The notes: generated by a model from the letters alone, not told the origin. A DNA stretch of 64,000 nt from Cognatishimia coralii (GCF_037478305.1 NZ_JBBGAZ010000007.1:1-64000), one strand, 5' to 3'. Positions 36,194 to 45,624 are shown, numbered from the stretch's first letter. Numbers and translations: made by a program.

Positions 36194-37696
36194 ATGAGTA
36201 ATATGGACCAAATCATCACGACCGAGATCGTCATCAATGGCGAAACGCGTGCCGCGTCTGGCGGCGCGACCTATGATCTTTATAACCCCGCACGTCCTTC
36301 GGAATTGGTGGGCCACGCCGCAGCGGCCACCAAAGAGGACATGAACGCAGCGGTCGAAGCCGCCCATGCGGCTTTTCCGGCCTGGGCCGAGCTTGGCTAC
36401 AAAGCTCGCGCCGAAAAACTGCGCGAGATCGCCAAAGCGCTGACTGCCGACGAAGACGACGTCAAATACCGCTCGCGGCTCTTTACCCGCGAGCACGGTA
36501 AGATCGCACGTGAAACCCTTCTGGAAATGTCCCGCCTTGGAGACCGGTTCATGCAGGCCGCCGCTTATGGCGAGCGCATGGCGATTGACGAGGTGATGGG
36601 GCCCGCAGAAGTGGGACCTCAGTTTGACACTGTCGTTATGCGGCAACCACGCGGTGTGGCAGCCTTGATCGTGCCGTGGAACTGGCCTTTGTCGATCCTT
36701 GGGGCGAAACTGCCACAGGCGCTGGTGGCAGGTAACACCGTGGTGGTGAAGCCGTCCGAGGACAGCGCAATGGCTCCGGTTTTGACGTTGCAGATCATCG
36801 CAGACCTACTGCCGCCCGGCGTGATCAACATCATCACCGGAGACGCTAAACAGATCGGGGATACTCTGACCGGCCACCCGCTGGTGCGGATGGTGAATTT
36901 CACGGGCTCTATTGGCGTGGGCAAACACGTCATGAAAGTCGCCGCGGAAAACCTGACGCCGGTGACTCTGGAGCTGGGCGGCAATGATGCGGCGATTGTG
37001 CTTGAGGATGCGGTGCTCGACGAAGAGGCCTTCAACAAGATGTACTGGGGTGCCTTTGGATCCTCGGGTCAGATCTGTATGGCGATGAAGCGGCTTTATG
37101 TGCACGAAAGCCGCTATGACGACGTGGTTGATGGCTTTACGGCAGCCTGTGAGCGCGCGGTCATTGGCGATGGGCTACTGCCCGAGACAACCATGGGCCC
37201 GGTAAACAACGCTCGCCAGTTCAAGGTCGTCACCGATATGATTGCCGAAGCCCGCGCGAAGGGGGCTGACCTAAAAGAATGCGGGCAGGTGCCTGACGAA
37301 GAGCTTTATAGCGGTGGCGGCTATTTCCAAAGGCCCGCGCTTGTCTATGACGCCGATCCCGCGCTTTCTATGGTGAAGAACGAACAATTCGGCCCTTGCT
37401 TGCCGATCATGAAATTCAGCACCGAGGACGAGGCGATCACGGCGGCCAACGACAGCATCTTTGGGCTGTGCTCTTCGATCTGGAGCCAGGACTCAGAGCG
37501 CGTCATGCGCCTCGCGCGGCGACTTGAAGTAGGCTATACCTATGTCAACGGCCACGGCCCAATGGCACAGGACGGACGCGGCCCCTTTGGCGGATTTAAA
37601 CAAAGTGGCATTGGCCGCAACCTTGGCTATGACGGCGTGTTGGCCTTTGCAGAACCGCATTCGGTCTCGGCCCCCGCAGGATTTTTGGTGGAGTAA
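36194..37696 (+). CDS. NAD(P)-dependent aldehyde dehydrogenase (aromatic-type context)
   Basis: Aldehyde dehydrogenase of 500 aa. Catalytic residues are Asn163 (VPWNWP), Glu260 (TLELGGN) and Cys295 (GQICMAM). AAGGAGATTGTC precedes the ATG. It lies 17 nt after the PobA-like gene and is followed by the OsmC gene. By context it may oxidise an aromatic aldehyde made by the flanking SDRs to the acid that the monooxygenase hydroxylates; betaine-aldehyde-type substrates cannot be excluded. Confidence 0.85.
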   Translation: MSNMDQIITTEIVINGETRAASGGATYDLYNPARPSELVGHAAAATKEDMNAAVEAAHAAFPAWAELGYKARAEKLREIAKALTADEDDVKYRSRLFTREHGKIARETLLEMSRLGDRFMQAAAYGERMAIDEVMGPAEVGPQFDTVVMRQPRGVAALIVPWNWPLSILGAKLPQALVAGNTVVVKPSEDSAMAPVLTLQIIADLLPPGVINIITGDAKQIGDTLTGHPLVRMVNFTGSIGVGKHVMKVAAENLTPVTLELGGNDAAIVLEDAVLDEEAFNKMYWGAFGSSGQICMAMKRLYVHESRYDDVVDGFTAACERAVIGDGLLPETTMGPVNNARQFKVVTDMIAEARAKGADLKECGQVPDEELYSGGGYFQRPALVYDADPALSMVKNEQFGPCLPIMKFSTEDEAITAANDSIFGLCSSIWSQDSERVMRLARRLEVGYTYVNGHGPMAQDGRGPFGGFKQSGIGRNLGYDGVLAFAEPHSVSAPAGFLVE

Positions 37697-37702
37697 ACAC
37701 AG

Positions 37703-38884
37703 ATGGCAACTATTGGCGAAAATATCATTGGCACCGCAGGTGTCGCGCCGTTCTTTAAGGTGACGAATGCGGATGCGGTTTCTATCGACGCCCCCGAAAA
37801 CCGCAAAGGCGATGCGCTGCGCACATGGGTAAGATCGTTGAGTGGGTTTCAGAAAGAGGCTCTGGTGCGCTCTGCCAAGACCGGCGAAACGTGGCGTCTG
37901 GTGTCAGACGAAGGCCCATATCTGAACGGCCATGACGCTGCGCCGTGTCCGCTTGCGTTTTTGTCGACGGGTATGGTCGCAAGCTACATGAACGAGATCG
38001 TCGCCTTGGCCGAAAAACAAGGCGTCGAGATCCGCAAGCTGCGGCTTATTCAAGACAACTACTACACAATGAAAGGCTCGATGCCCAAGCGCACCATGGT
38101 GGGCGGCGCGGAGCCGGTGGAACTGCGGGTTGAGATCGACTGTGATCTGTCTGATGGCGATCTGACGACCTTTCTGATGAACGCGGTGCATGCCTCGCCT
38201 CTGAACGGGTTGATGCGCGGCCAGCTGGAAAGCCTGTTCAAACTGGGTAAAAACGGCACCGAACTGCCTACCGCCAAAGTCGCCGAACTTGACGGAGCCT
38301 TGTTCCCCGATCCCGGCAACCATTTCGCGAAATCCGAGGCCGAGACCAGCGATCTGACCCTGATGGAACCTATTGGACCGACACCTAAAAAAGACGTGGT
38401 CATGGGTACGTCGGCTGGAGCGTCGTCTTTGGCGGATGAACAGGACCGTCGCCTGAATATCGGCGCTGTCGCTGTGCTGCGCGAAGATGGCATCAAAGAC
38501 ATCCAACAGATGCAATATTCGCCTTATGGCACATCCTTCCGGTTCCTCAGCTCCGAGGACGGCCGTGCTCCTGACGCCAACAGCTATATCAGCGCGGGCA
38601 TCGGGTTTTGCTTCATGACCCAGTTTGGTAGGTTTGTATCGATGCTGAAACTGGATTTGCCGGATTACCGCATCGTTCAGGACACCCATTTCAGTCTTGG
38701 TGGTGCATCCGGTGGCACAGGCAAAGCGGGCGAAGCCGATCCGATTGAAACCCACGTCTACCTCGAGACGTCCGAGAGCGACGAGACCGCGCAAGAGATG
38801 CTGGATATCTCCGAGCAGACTTGCTTCTTGCATGCCTTCTGCCGCACAGATCTGAAGACAAAGCTGAAAGTCGTACGCGTATAG
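37703..38884 (+). CDS. duplicated OsmC-family protein
   Basis: Protein of 393 aa with two OsmC-like domains. The first (about 60-175) has APCPLAFLSTGMVASYMNEI with Cys82 and a following GVEIRKLRLIQDN strand; the second (about 275-390) has GIGFCFMTQFGRFVSML with Cys303, DYRIVQDTHFSLGG, and CFLHAFC (Cys374, Cys380) near the end. OsmC proteins are thiol peroxidases or bind organic adducts; a single domain is about 140 aa, so this is a fused duplicate. It starts 6 nt after the aldehyde dehydrogenase. Its role may be to detoxify reactive aromatic or peroxide by-products. Confidence 0.72.
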   Translation: MATIGENIIGTAGVAPFFKVTNADAVSIDAPENRKGDALRTWVRSLSGFQKEALVRSAKTGETWRLVSDEGPYLNGHDAAPCPLAFLSTGMVASYMNEIVALAEKQGVEIRKLRLIQDNYYTMKGSMPKRTMVGGAEPVELRVEIDCDLSDGDLTTFLMNAVHASPLNGLMRGQLESLFKLGKNGTELPTAKVAELDGALFPDPGNHFAKSEAETSDLTLMEPIGPTPKKDVVMGTSAGASSLADEQDRRLNIGAVAVLREDGIKDIQQMQYSPYGTSFRFLSSEDGRAPDANSYISAGIGFCFMTQFGRFVSMLKLDLPDYRIVQDTHFSLGGASGGTGKAGEADPIETHVYLETSESDETAQEMLDISEQTCFLHAFCRTDLKTKLKVVRV

Positions 38885-38896
38885 GGGAGAGTTCAC

Positions 38897-39667
38897 ATGA
38901 GGATCGCACTCACAGGCGGATCAACTGGGATCGGGGCCGAGGTTGCCAAAAAGCTGACGGCGCAAGGCCATCACGTCACGGCTTTTGATATTTCTGAGCC
39001 GTCGGAAAATGTCGCGCGCTGGATCAAGACGGATCTGAATGATCCAAGTTCCATTGCGATCGCTTTGACCATGGCAGAGGGGCCGTTTGACGCCTTGATC
39101 AACAACGCGGGCCTGCCACCTCGGGAAGGGCTGGAAAAGGTAATCCTTGGGGTGAACTTTTTCGGCTTTCGCAGTTTTCTGGAGGGCTTTCTGGACAAGC
39201 TCAGCGAGGGGGCTTCTATCGTCAATGTCGCCTCCCGCGCTGGGGCGCAATGGCGCGAGAATCTGGACGAGGTAAAGGCCTTGTTGGCCAGTTCAGCCGA
39301 AGAGGTGAGCGGTTTCATTGAAAAGCATGAGATCGAACATGTGCGCGCCTATAACCTCTCAAAAGAAGCGGTGATCGCTTACACGATGTCCCAGACCGAA
39401 GCCATGGTCGCGCGCGGGCTGCGCATGAATTCCGTCAGCCCTGCGGCTGTCAGCACCGGCATTCTGGATGACTTCAAAGCGGCCTTTGGGGCCAAGGCCG
39501 CGAACGCAATTGCGCGCGCTGGGCGCCCCGGTCATCCGCAAGAGATCGCGGATGTCATCGTCTTTCTGGCGTCAACTGAGAGCGCTTGGATCAAGGGGCA
39601 AGACATCGTGATTGATGGCGGCATGAGCGCCATGGGCATGAGCGATGCCTTGGGGCTAAACGGCTAA
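38897..39667 (+). CDS. second coniferyl-alcohol-dehydrogenase-like SDR
   Basis: Short-chain dehydrogenase of 256 aa: cofactor motif TGGSTGIGAEV (residues 6-16), NNAGLP, and catalytic YNLSKEAV. It is a paralogue of the SDR at 33317-34102, with the same short core (INNAGLPPREGLEKVILGVN in place of IAGVPPTAPAAVVLKVN) and the same closing RMN-SVSPAAV block. It starts 12 nt after the OsmC gene and is the last gene of the operon. The two paralogues may act on two different alcohols, or on the two enantiomers of one. Confidence 0.78.
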   Translation: MRIALTGGSTGIGAEVAKKLTAQGHHVTAFDISEPSENVARWIKTDLNDPSSIAIALTMAEGPFDALINNAGLPPREGLEKVILGVNFFGFRSFLEGFLDKLSEGASIVNVASRAGAQWRENLDEVKALLASSAEEVSGFIEKHEIEHVRAYNLSKEAVIAYTMSQTEAMVARGLRMNSVSPAAVSTGILDDFKAAFGAKAANAIARAGRPGHPQEIADVIVFLASTESAWIKGQDIVIDGGMSAMGMSDALGLNG

Positions 39668-39694
39668 GCCTAACGTGAAGGGTCGTGCCGGGGT

Positions 39695-40534
39695 CTAAAC
39701 GAAACTCGGCGCGTCTACCTTGGCGCGATCAAGCGACACGCCAATCCGCGCCGAGGCATTTTGCAGATCTTGCAAAGACCCAAGCGCGAGAACTTCGTCA
39801 AGTTCCATGTCCGCGGCCACCCAAATCAGGCTGATCGAACCATGCACGCCAGTCTTTGACAAAATCGGCACAGCCATCGCCGCGAGTTCTGGGCCGGGGT
39901 CAAACGGAGGTTGCCAGTAGTTCGCTTCACGAAGCCCAAACCCACGCGCCCGTGTCTTCGCGATTTCCTCGTCGAACTTGCCTGAGTCGATCCAAAGTAC
40001 TTCTTCTTTGGTGCCGATTTGTCGAATAGTTTCAATGTGTTTTTGCCGTTCATCCGGGTCGCAAAAGGCCAGAACCACGCGCCCATGGGCGGACATGACC
40101 ATGGAAATCCGCACCCCCAATGCGGTTCTCGTCAAAGCCATTGGACCGCGTAAGCGGGTGCTTTCAATAATCTCTATTCGTCCCGCATCCACAATCCCGC
40201 AAATCTCAGACGGCCAGCCAGCTTGTCGCCCCATAAGGTCCAGCAAGTACGGTGCGGCCAGTTCGGCAAGCGGATGCGCGCGGGCGTTGTCTCCCAGCAG
40301 CTTGCCAAGGGAATGCGCAAGTTCAAAGCGACCTTCGACAATGTTGCGTCGCACCCAGCCACGTTCTTGTAAAGTCAGCAGAATACGCAAGAGCGTCGGA
40401 TTGCTCAGGCCTGAAGCCTTGCGCAGATCCGCCAACGACATATGCCCACGCCGCGACAACAGCTCGACAATATGCAGCCCCCGATCAAGGGCGCGAATGG
40501 TTTTGGAAGAGCCTTGGTTTGGAGTTTCTGACAT
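39695..40534 (-). CDS. IclR-family transcriptional regulator
   Basis: Regulator of 279 aa with an N-terminal winged helix (RALDRGLHIVELLSRRGHMSLADLRKASGLSNPTLLRILLTL, split across residues 14-56) and a C-terminal IclR effector domain beginning near residue 85. It is divergent from the sulfatase operon across about 100 bp, and a perfect palindrome overlaps its own ribosome binding site region, suggesting autorepression and control of the sulfatase genes. The frame also runs to an ATG at 40570, but that extension would put the palindrome inside the coding sequence, so 40534 is preferred. Confidence 0.85.
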   Translation of the reverse strand: MSETPNQGSSKTIRALDRGLHIVELLSRRGHMSLADLRKASGLSNPTLLRILLTLQERGWVRRNIVEGRFELAHSLGKLLGDNARAHPLAELAAPYLLDLMGRQAGWPSEICGIVDAGRIEIIESTRLRGPMALTRTALGVRISMVMSAHGRVVLAFCDPDERQKHIETIRQIGTKEEVLWIDSGKFDEEIAKTRARGFGLREANYWQPPFDPGPELAAMAVPILSKTGVHGSISLIWVAADMELDEVLALGSLQDLQNASARIGVSLDRAKVDAPSFV

Positions 40535-40536
40535 CG

Positions 40537-40551
40537 GTCCACCTAGTGGAC
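40537..40551. promoter_or_regulatory. IclR-type palindrome upstream of the sulfatase operon
   Basis: GTCCAC-cta-GTGGAC, a perfect 6+3+6 palindrome, with a related half site CCTAGTTGGAC at 40571-40581 repeating the CCTAGTGGAC of the right half. It lies about 85-99 bp before the sulfatase ATG and immediately before the IclR ATG, fitting a site for the IclR protein that controls both directions. Confidence 0.6.
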
Positions 40552-40635
40552 TGCAGATTAGATCATGCATCCTAGTTGGACAATACTGATCTCAAGATTG
40601 AGCTCGGAGGCGCTCAACCAAAAGGGAGGAGACGG

Positions 40636-42279
40636 ATGAACATTCTGTTCATCATGTATGACCAGCTCAGGTTTGATTACCTGAGTTGCGCGGGCCATCC
40701 GCATCTGCATACGCCGAATTTTGACCGCGTGGCAGAGATGGGCGTGCGATTTTCCAATGCATTCGTGCAGTCGCCGGTCTGTGGCTCCAGCCGGATGAGT
40801 TTTTATACTGGCCGCTATGTGTCCTCGCATGGGGCCGCTTGGAATGGCTTTCCGCTACGCGTCGGCGAATTGACCATGGGAGATCACCTGCGCCGCGCGG
40901 GCATGGATTGTTGGCTGATCGGCAAGACCCATATGAAAGCCGACGCCGAAGGCCTGGCGCGGCTTGGCCTAAGCCCCGACAGCGAAATTGGAGCGCGTCA
41001 GGCGGAATGCGGCTTTGACGTCTGGATCCGCGATGATGGGCTTTGGGGGCAGGGGCCCGACGGGTTTTATGATGAACGTCGCTCTCCCTATAACGAATAT
41101 CTGAAATCAAAGGGGTATGAGGCCGAGAACCCCTGGGCGAGCCATGCCAACGCGGGTGTTGATGATGCAGGTGACATCGCCTCTGGCTGGATGTTTCAGA
41201 ACGCCGACAAGCCTGCAAATATCCGCGAAGAGGACAGCGAAACGCCTTGGCTGACCCAACGCACGATTGATTTTATCGACCAGGCCAAAGGCCCTTGGTG
41301 CGCGCATGTCAGCTATATCAAACCTCATTGGCCTTATATCGTGCCAGCGCCTTATCACGACATGTTTGGCGCCAACCATGTGCCCGCCGCGCAGCGTTCC
41401 GCTGTCGAACAAGAGGACGCGCACCCTGTTTACGCGGCCTATATGGACAACAAGATCTGTCAGGCCTTTCAGCGCGAGGATGTGCGTCAAAAGGTGATCC
41501 CGGCCTATATGGGCCTGATCAAGCAATGCGATGATCAACTGGGTATTTTGTTGGATCATCTAGAGGCGACGGATCGCCTCAAAGACACAATGATTGTGCT
41601 TACCTCGGACCATGGCGATTATCTCGGCGATCATTGGATGGGCGAGAAGGACCTGTTTCACAATCCTTCGGTCAAAATCCCAATGATTGTCTATGATCCG
41701 CGTCCCGAGGCCGATGCGACCCGTGGCACAGTGTGTGATGCTTTGGTCGAGTCGATTGACCTGGTGCCGACCTTTTTAGATGCCGCTAAGGGAAAGGCCG
41801 TGCCGCATATCTTGGAAGGGCGGTCTCTGGAGCCATGGTTGCATGGTGAGAAACCTGAGTGGCGGGATTTCGTTGTTTCGGAATACGATTATTCTGTGAC
41901 TCCGCAAGCTGTAAAACTAGGGCTAGAGCCCAGCGAGTGCCGCCTGTTCATGATTTTTGATGGGCGGTTCAAAATGATGCACGCAGAGGGCGGGTTCCGT
42001 CCGATGCTGTTTGATCTGCAAAATGATCCCGAGGAGTTCATCGATCTGGCCAAAACTGAGGGCCATGAGGCCGAGATCGAACGGCTCTATGGCTTGCTGT
42101 TTCAATGGGCGCGGCGCAGTGCGCAGCGTGTCACGAAGTCTGATGATGACATCCGCGCAATGCGCGGCGCGTCGCTTAGAAAAGGCATCTTGCCCTTCCT
42201 GGTGGACGGCTCTGAGGTGTCTGATGACCTGATTGCGGCCTATCGCGGGTCTGCTCAAAAAAGATATGTGGGGGAATGA
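40636..42279 (+). CDS. type I (formylglycine) sulfatase
   Basis: Alkaline-phosphatase-superfamily hydrolase of 547 aa with no signal peptide, so cytoplasmic. The nucleophile region is SPVCGSSRMSFYTGR, with Cys49 as the probable formylglycine precursor; the motif is C-G-S-S-R, where the usual third residue is Pro or Ala. Metal ligands are visible as LIGKTHMK and LTSDHGDYLGDHWMGEKDLF. Family members cleave sulfate esters, or phosphonate monoesters in a closely related group. The ATG at 40636 follows GGGAGGAGACGG. Formylglycine formation needs an FGE or anSME enzyme, and none is encoded in the window. It is the first gene of a transporter-linked operon. Confidence 0.82.
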   Translation: MNILFIMYDQLRFDYLSCAGHPHLHTPNFDRVAEMGVRFSNAFVQSPVCGSSRMSFYTGRYVSSHGAAWNGFPLRVGELTMGDHLRRAGMDCWLIGKTHMKADAEGLARLGLSPDSEIGARQAECGFDVWIRDDGLWGQGPDGFYDERRSPYNEYLKSKGYEAENPWASHANAGVDDAGDIASGWMFQNADKPANIREEDSETPWLTQRTIDFIDQAKGPWCAHVSYIKPHWPYIVPAPYHDMFGANHVPAAQRSAVEQEDAHPVYAAYMDNKICQAFQREDVRQKVIPAYMGLIKQCDDQLGILLDHLEATDRLKDTMIVLTSDHGDYLGDHWMGEKDLFHNPSVKIPMIVYDPRPEADATRGTVCDALVESIDLVPTFLDAAKGKAVPHILEGRSLEPWLHGEKPEWRDFVVSEYDYSVTPQAVKLGLEPSECRLFMIFDGRFKMMHAEGGFRPMLFDLQNDPEEFIDLAKTEGHEAEIERLYGLLFQWARRSAQRVTKSDDDIRAMRGASLRKGILPFLVDGSEVSDDLIAAYRGSAQKRYVGE

Positions 42280-42283
42280 CTTA

Positions 42284-43546
42284 ATGCCCAACAATCGCCT
42301 AATCGATCACAACGAAACGCAGTTCAAAAAGCATGTGGTGACGCTTGCGCCGGGTGTTTGGACTGCGGTCGGTTTCGCCGCCTCCACCCAGCATATGATA
42401 GAGGGCGAGACGTCGGTCACGATCATCGACACCTCTGAGAGCACCGGTGCCGCCACGAATGTCCTCGCGGCGTTTCGCGAGCTGACGGACAAGCCAATCG
42501 AACAGATCATCTACACGCACAGCCATCGCGATCATATTTCTGGCGCGACGGTCTTTAGCGAAGGCCGCGACGTGCCGATCCTAGCCAGTGCGGGCTTTAG
42601 CTCTGATCTCGTCGGCCAGGATGAAACCCGCATTGCACCCAACAAAGCCTTGGGTCGCCGGACAATGGCGCAGTTTGGCATTGGCCTGTCACCGTCAGAA
42701 CGGATTTCACTTGGCTGCGGGCCTGGAGACCGCCCGATGGAGGGCATGGGCGCGGGGCATATCCCGCCAAACCAGCTTATTTCCAACGATCAGGAGATCG
42801 ACCTCGACGGCGTCACGGCGCGCCTCATTCATGCGCCCGGAGAAACCGCCGACCATATGGCGGTCTGGTTGCCAGATGCGAAAATTCTGTTTCCCGGAGA
42901 CAATTGGTATCATGCCTTCCCAAACCTCTATGCGATCCGCGGCACGCCTTATCGTGACTTCGCCAAATGGGCGGAAACACTTGGAAATCTTGCGGATCTT
43001 GGTGCAGAGGTTCTTGCGCCGGGTCACACGCAACCTGTGTTCGGCGCGGAAAAGGTACGCGAAGTCCTAATGACCACGCGAGCAGCGATCCTGCATGTGA
43101 TGCAACACACAGCAGACGGCATGGATGCGGGGCATTCGATGGACGATATCGCGGCCTCGCTGACGTTGCCGGACGACCTCGCCGACAAACCGTGGCTGGG
43201 CGAGTTCTATGGCAAGGCCTCCTGGTCAGCGCGCGCCTTCGCGACGGGTACTTTGGGCTGGTATGACGGTAACCCGACGCATTTGGGCACTTTGTCCTCG
43301 GCCAAACGCGCACAACACATGGCGGATTTGGCAGGCGGTGTGGAAGCGCTATTCGAACAAGCCAAGCAAGCAGAGGATCTGCAATGGCGGCTAGAGCTTT
43401 GCGATCACCTGATCGCATTGGGAGCACCAGCACAGGGTCTCAAGGCCGACACGATGGTGACATTGGCTGAAACCGAAATCAACGCAACCGCACGCAACAC
43501 CTACCTCTGGGAAGCCAAGAAACTCCGCGAAGGAGAAACCTCATGA
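42284..43546 (+). CDS. alkylsulfatase-type metallo-beta-lactamase hydrolase
   Basis: Protein of 420 aa related to type III alkylsulfatases (SdsA1). The zinc motif is THSHRDH (His79, His81, Asp83, His84), followed by GETADHMAVWLPDAKILFPGDN and PNLYAIRG, typical of that family, and a dimerisation-like segment near residue 370 (LQWRLELCDHLIALGAP). The C-terminal SCP2-like domain of SdsA1 (about 660 aa in all) is missing, so this is the short form. It should hydrolyse a primary or secondary alkyl sulfate ester by C-O cleavage. A GTGGGGGAATG stretch precedes the ATG at 42284. It overlaps the next gene by 4 nt. Confidence 0.8.
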   Translation: MPNNRLIDHNETQFKKHVVTLAPGVWTAVGFAASTQHMIEGETSVTIIDTSESTGAATNVLAAFRELTDKPIEQIIYTHSHRDHISGATVFSEGRDVPILASAGFSSDLVGQDETRIAPNKALGRRTMAQFGIGLSPSERISLGCGPGDRPMEGMGAGHIPPNQLISNDQEIDLDGVTARLIHAPGETADHMAVWLPDAKILFPGDNWYHAFPNLYAIRGTPYRDFAKWAETLGNLADLGAEVLAPGHTQPVFGAEKVREVLMTTRAAILHVMQHTADGMDAGHSMDDIAASLTLPDDLADKPWLGEFYGKASWSARAFATGTLGWYDGNPTHLGTLSSAKRAQHMADLAGGVEALFEQAKQAEDLQWRLELCDHLIALGAPAQGLKADTMVTLAETEINATARNTYLWEAKKLREGETS

Positions 43547-45624
43547 GCGACACAAGCCTGATCAAACGCCTTGGTGACAGCCTTGCTTTTGTCTTCACTC
43601 TGGTAATTTTGCTCTACGCGGCCTCGGGTCCGATGTCGGAATTCGTGCGTTGGGTGATTGAGGCCACCACACCGGATTTCGAAGAGCTGTCACGCCGCGA
43701 TCAACGGATGTTGTTCCGCGAGCACTGGCTCGGCGCGGGGTTCCGCAGCTTTGAGCAAGGGTTTTTGCTGCCCACGGGCCTGATCCTCGGGTTGCCTTTG
43801 TTGTTTGCATTCGTGATCTCTTACCTTTGCGTCGCAGACACACCAAACTGGGCTCGCTGGCTTGGTGCTGGTTTGTCCGCAGGCGTTTTGTTCTTCTGGA
43901 TCGCGGGGCTCTTTGCCGTGGACGGAGGCGCGTTGCCCTCAGCAAACCCGCAGGATTTCATCCTCTTTCCACTGGCCACGGCCCTAGTGCTGTTTCTGAC
44001 CTGGCGCATGTTTGGCACCTTTATTGTGGGTTTCTGCCTCTTTTGGGTAGTCTATTTCTTCATCCGCGGAGCCTTGCCAGATTGGACAGGGATCCTTGCG
44101 GGTTCCGAGTCCAGCTTCTCGCAAAGCATGCGCTCGATGGTACTGAATTTCTGGGCGCAGACGGGGGGCATGTTCGGGCAACCGCTTCAGGTTGTGTCCG
44201 GTAACGTCTTGATTTTCATTGTGTTCGGAGCCGTCCTTATGGCCAGTGGGGCAGGCGGTTTGCTGATGAAGATCGCCAACCGACTGACTGGCCGCTTCAC
44301 GGGCGGTGCGGCGCATGCGGCAGTCGCAAGCTCCGCGCTCTTTGGGACGCTCAGCGGGGCTGCGATTTCCAATGTGGTCTCCACGGGCGTCATGACCATT
44401 CCGGTCATCAAGAAATCCGGTTTCAAACCAGCCTTCTCTGCTGCGGTCGAGGCCGCTGCGTCGACGGGTGGGCAGGTCATGCCTCCGGTTATGGGCGTTG
44501 TGGCCTTCTTTGTTGCGGGCCAGATCGGGTTGGAATACCGCTACATCGTGGTGGCTGCGATTGTCCCTGCGGCCTTCTTTTATCTGGGGACCTTCATGAC
44601 CGTCTATTTCGAGGCGCGTCGCCAAGGTGTGGGCCCGCTGCCTGCCGAAGATCGCCCAAAGCTGAGCTCCAGCGAGCTTGTGCAATGTCTTGTGTTTATC
44701 ATACCCCTCGGCGTGCTGAGCTACTTCCTCTTCGCGCAACCCTCTGTGCAAAAAGCAGGCTTCTACGGCTTCGTCGTTGCCCTCGCGTGCGCACTCATCC
44801 TGTTCAAAGGATTCCGCAACTGGCCGAGCATCTATCAGGCCTTTGTCAGCGCAGGGCGGATGTCGGCGGCGATCATCATTATTGTAGCTGCGATTGGACT
44901 GATCGTGGGACTTATCCAAGTCTCGGGCTTCAGCGGGCGTTTCTCGCTCTTGCTCGCACAGCTTGCCAGTGGACCTTTGTTTTCGACGCTGATCGTCGTC
45001 GCCTTGGGGGCTATCGTGCTTGGGATGGGCCTACCACCGGGCGCGACCTATTTCATCATCGTGATTGCGCTCAGTTCCGGGATTGACGCGGTGGGCATTC
45101 CGCCCCTGACGCTGCACCTGTTCGTTGTGTTCTTTGCGGTGATTTCAACGGTCACACCGCCAGTCGCCTTAGCCGCCTTTGCCGCCGCACCCATCGCCGG
45201 AGCAGATCCAGTTCAAACCGGGTTCCAGGCCGCCCGTTTGGCGCTGGCAGGTTTTCTGATCCCCTTCGTCTTTGTCTATCACCCAGCGGTTCTTTATCAG
45301 CTGCAAATCCTGTTCGTCTGGTTTGGCGGAGACCTGCCAAACTCCAAGGCTATGATCGATATCGCGACGGTGTCCTGGTTGGATCTGGGATGGATCATCT
45401 TTGCCTTCACCCTCGCAATCTGGCTGCTGAGCTCGGCCCTCACAGGGTTTGAAAAGAACAAACTCAACGGTCTTGAACGCCTGCTGCGCGTGGCCGTCGG
45501 CTTCCTTGTGCTGGTTCCCGGCATGATCATCGCAATCCCAGCGGCCTGCGCCGGTCTGGGCCTAGTCATCTTGCATCGGTTCTTAGGAGGAGAGCCGTCG
45601 CCAGTGGACGTAAAAACTTCATGA
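43543..45624 (+). CDS. TRAP-TAXI transporter fused permease (DctQM)
   Basis: Integral membrane protein of 693 aa with about 16-18 helices. The N-terminal quarter is a DctQ-like four-helix unit and the rest a DctM unit with FGAVLMASGAGGLLMKIANRL, SSALFGTLSGAAISNVVSTG, and GGQVMPPVMGVVAFFVAGQI. Q-M fusions are the rule in the TAXI type. It imports a small carboxylate-, sulfonate- or sulfate-type anion using an ion gradient. It overlaps the alkylsulfatase by 4 nt and is followed by the TAXI binding protein gene. Confidence 0.88.
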   Translation: MSDTSLIKRLGDSLAFVFTLVILLYAASGPMSEFVRWVIEATTPDFEELSRRDQRMLFREHWLGAGFRSFEQGFLLPTGLILGLPLLFAFVISYLCVADTPNWARWLGAGLSAGVLFFWIAGLFAVDGGALPSANPQDFILFPLATALVLFLTWRMFGTFIVGFCLFWVVYFFIRGALPDWTGILAGSESSFSQSMRSMVLNFWAQTGGMFGQPLQVVSGNVLIFIVFGAVLMASGAGGLLMKIANRLTGRFTGGAAHAAVASSALFGTLSGAAISNVVSTGVMTIPVIKKSGFKPAFSAAVEAAASTGGQVMPPVMGVVAFFVAGQIGLEYRYIVVAAIVPAAFFYLGTFMTVYFEARRQGVGPLPAEDRPKLSSSELVQCLVFIIPLGVLSYFLFAQPSVQKAGFYGFVVALACALILFKGFRNWPSIYQAFVSAGRMSAAIIIIVAAIGLIVGLIQVSGFSGRFSLLLAQLASGPLFSTLIVVALGAIVLGMGLPPGATYFIIVIALSSGIDAVGIPPLTLHLFVVFFAVISTVTPPVALAAFAAAPIAGADPVQTGFQAARLALAGFLIPFVFVYHPAVLYQLQILFVWFGGDLPNSKAMIDIATVSWLDLGWIIFAFTLAIWLLSSALTGFEKNKLNGLERLLRVAVGFLVLVPGMIIAIPAACAGLGLVILHRFLGGEPSPVDVKTS

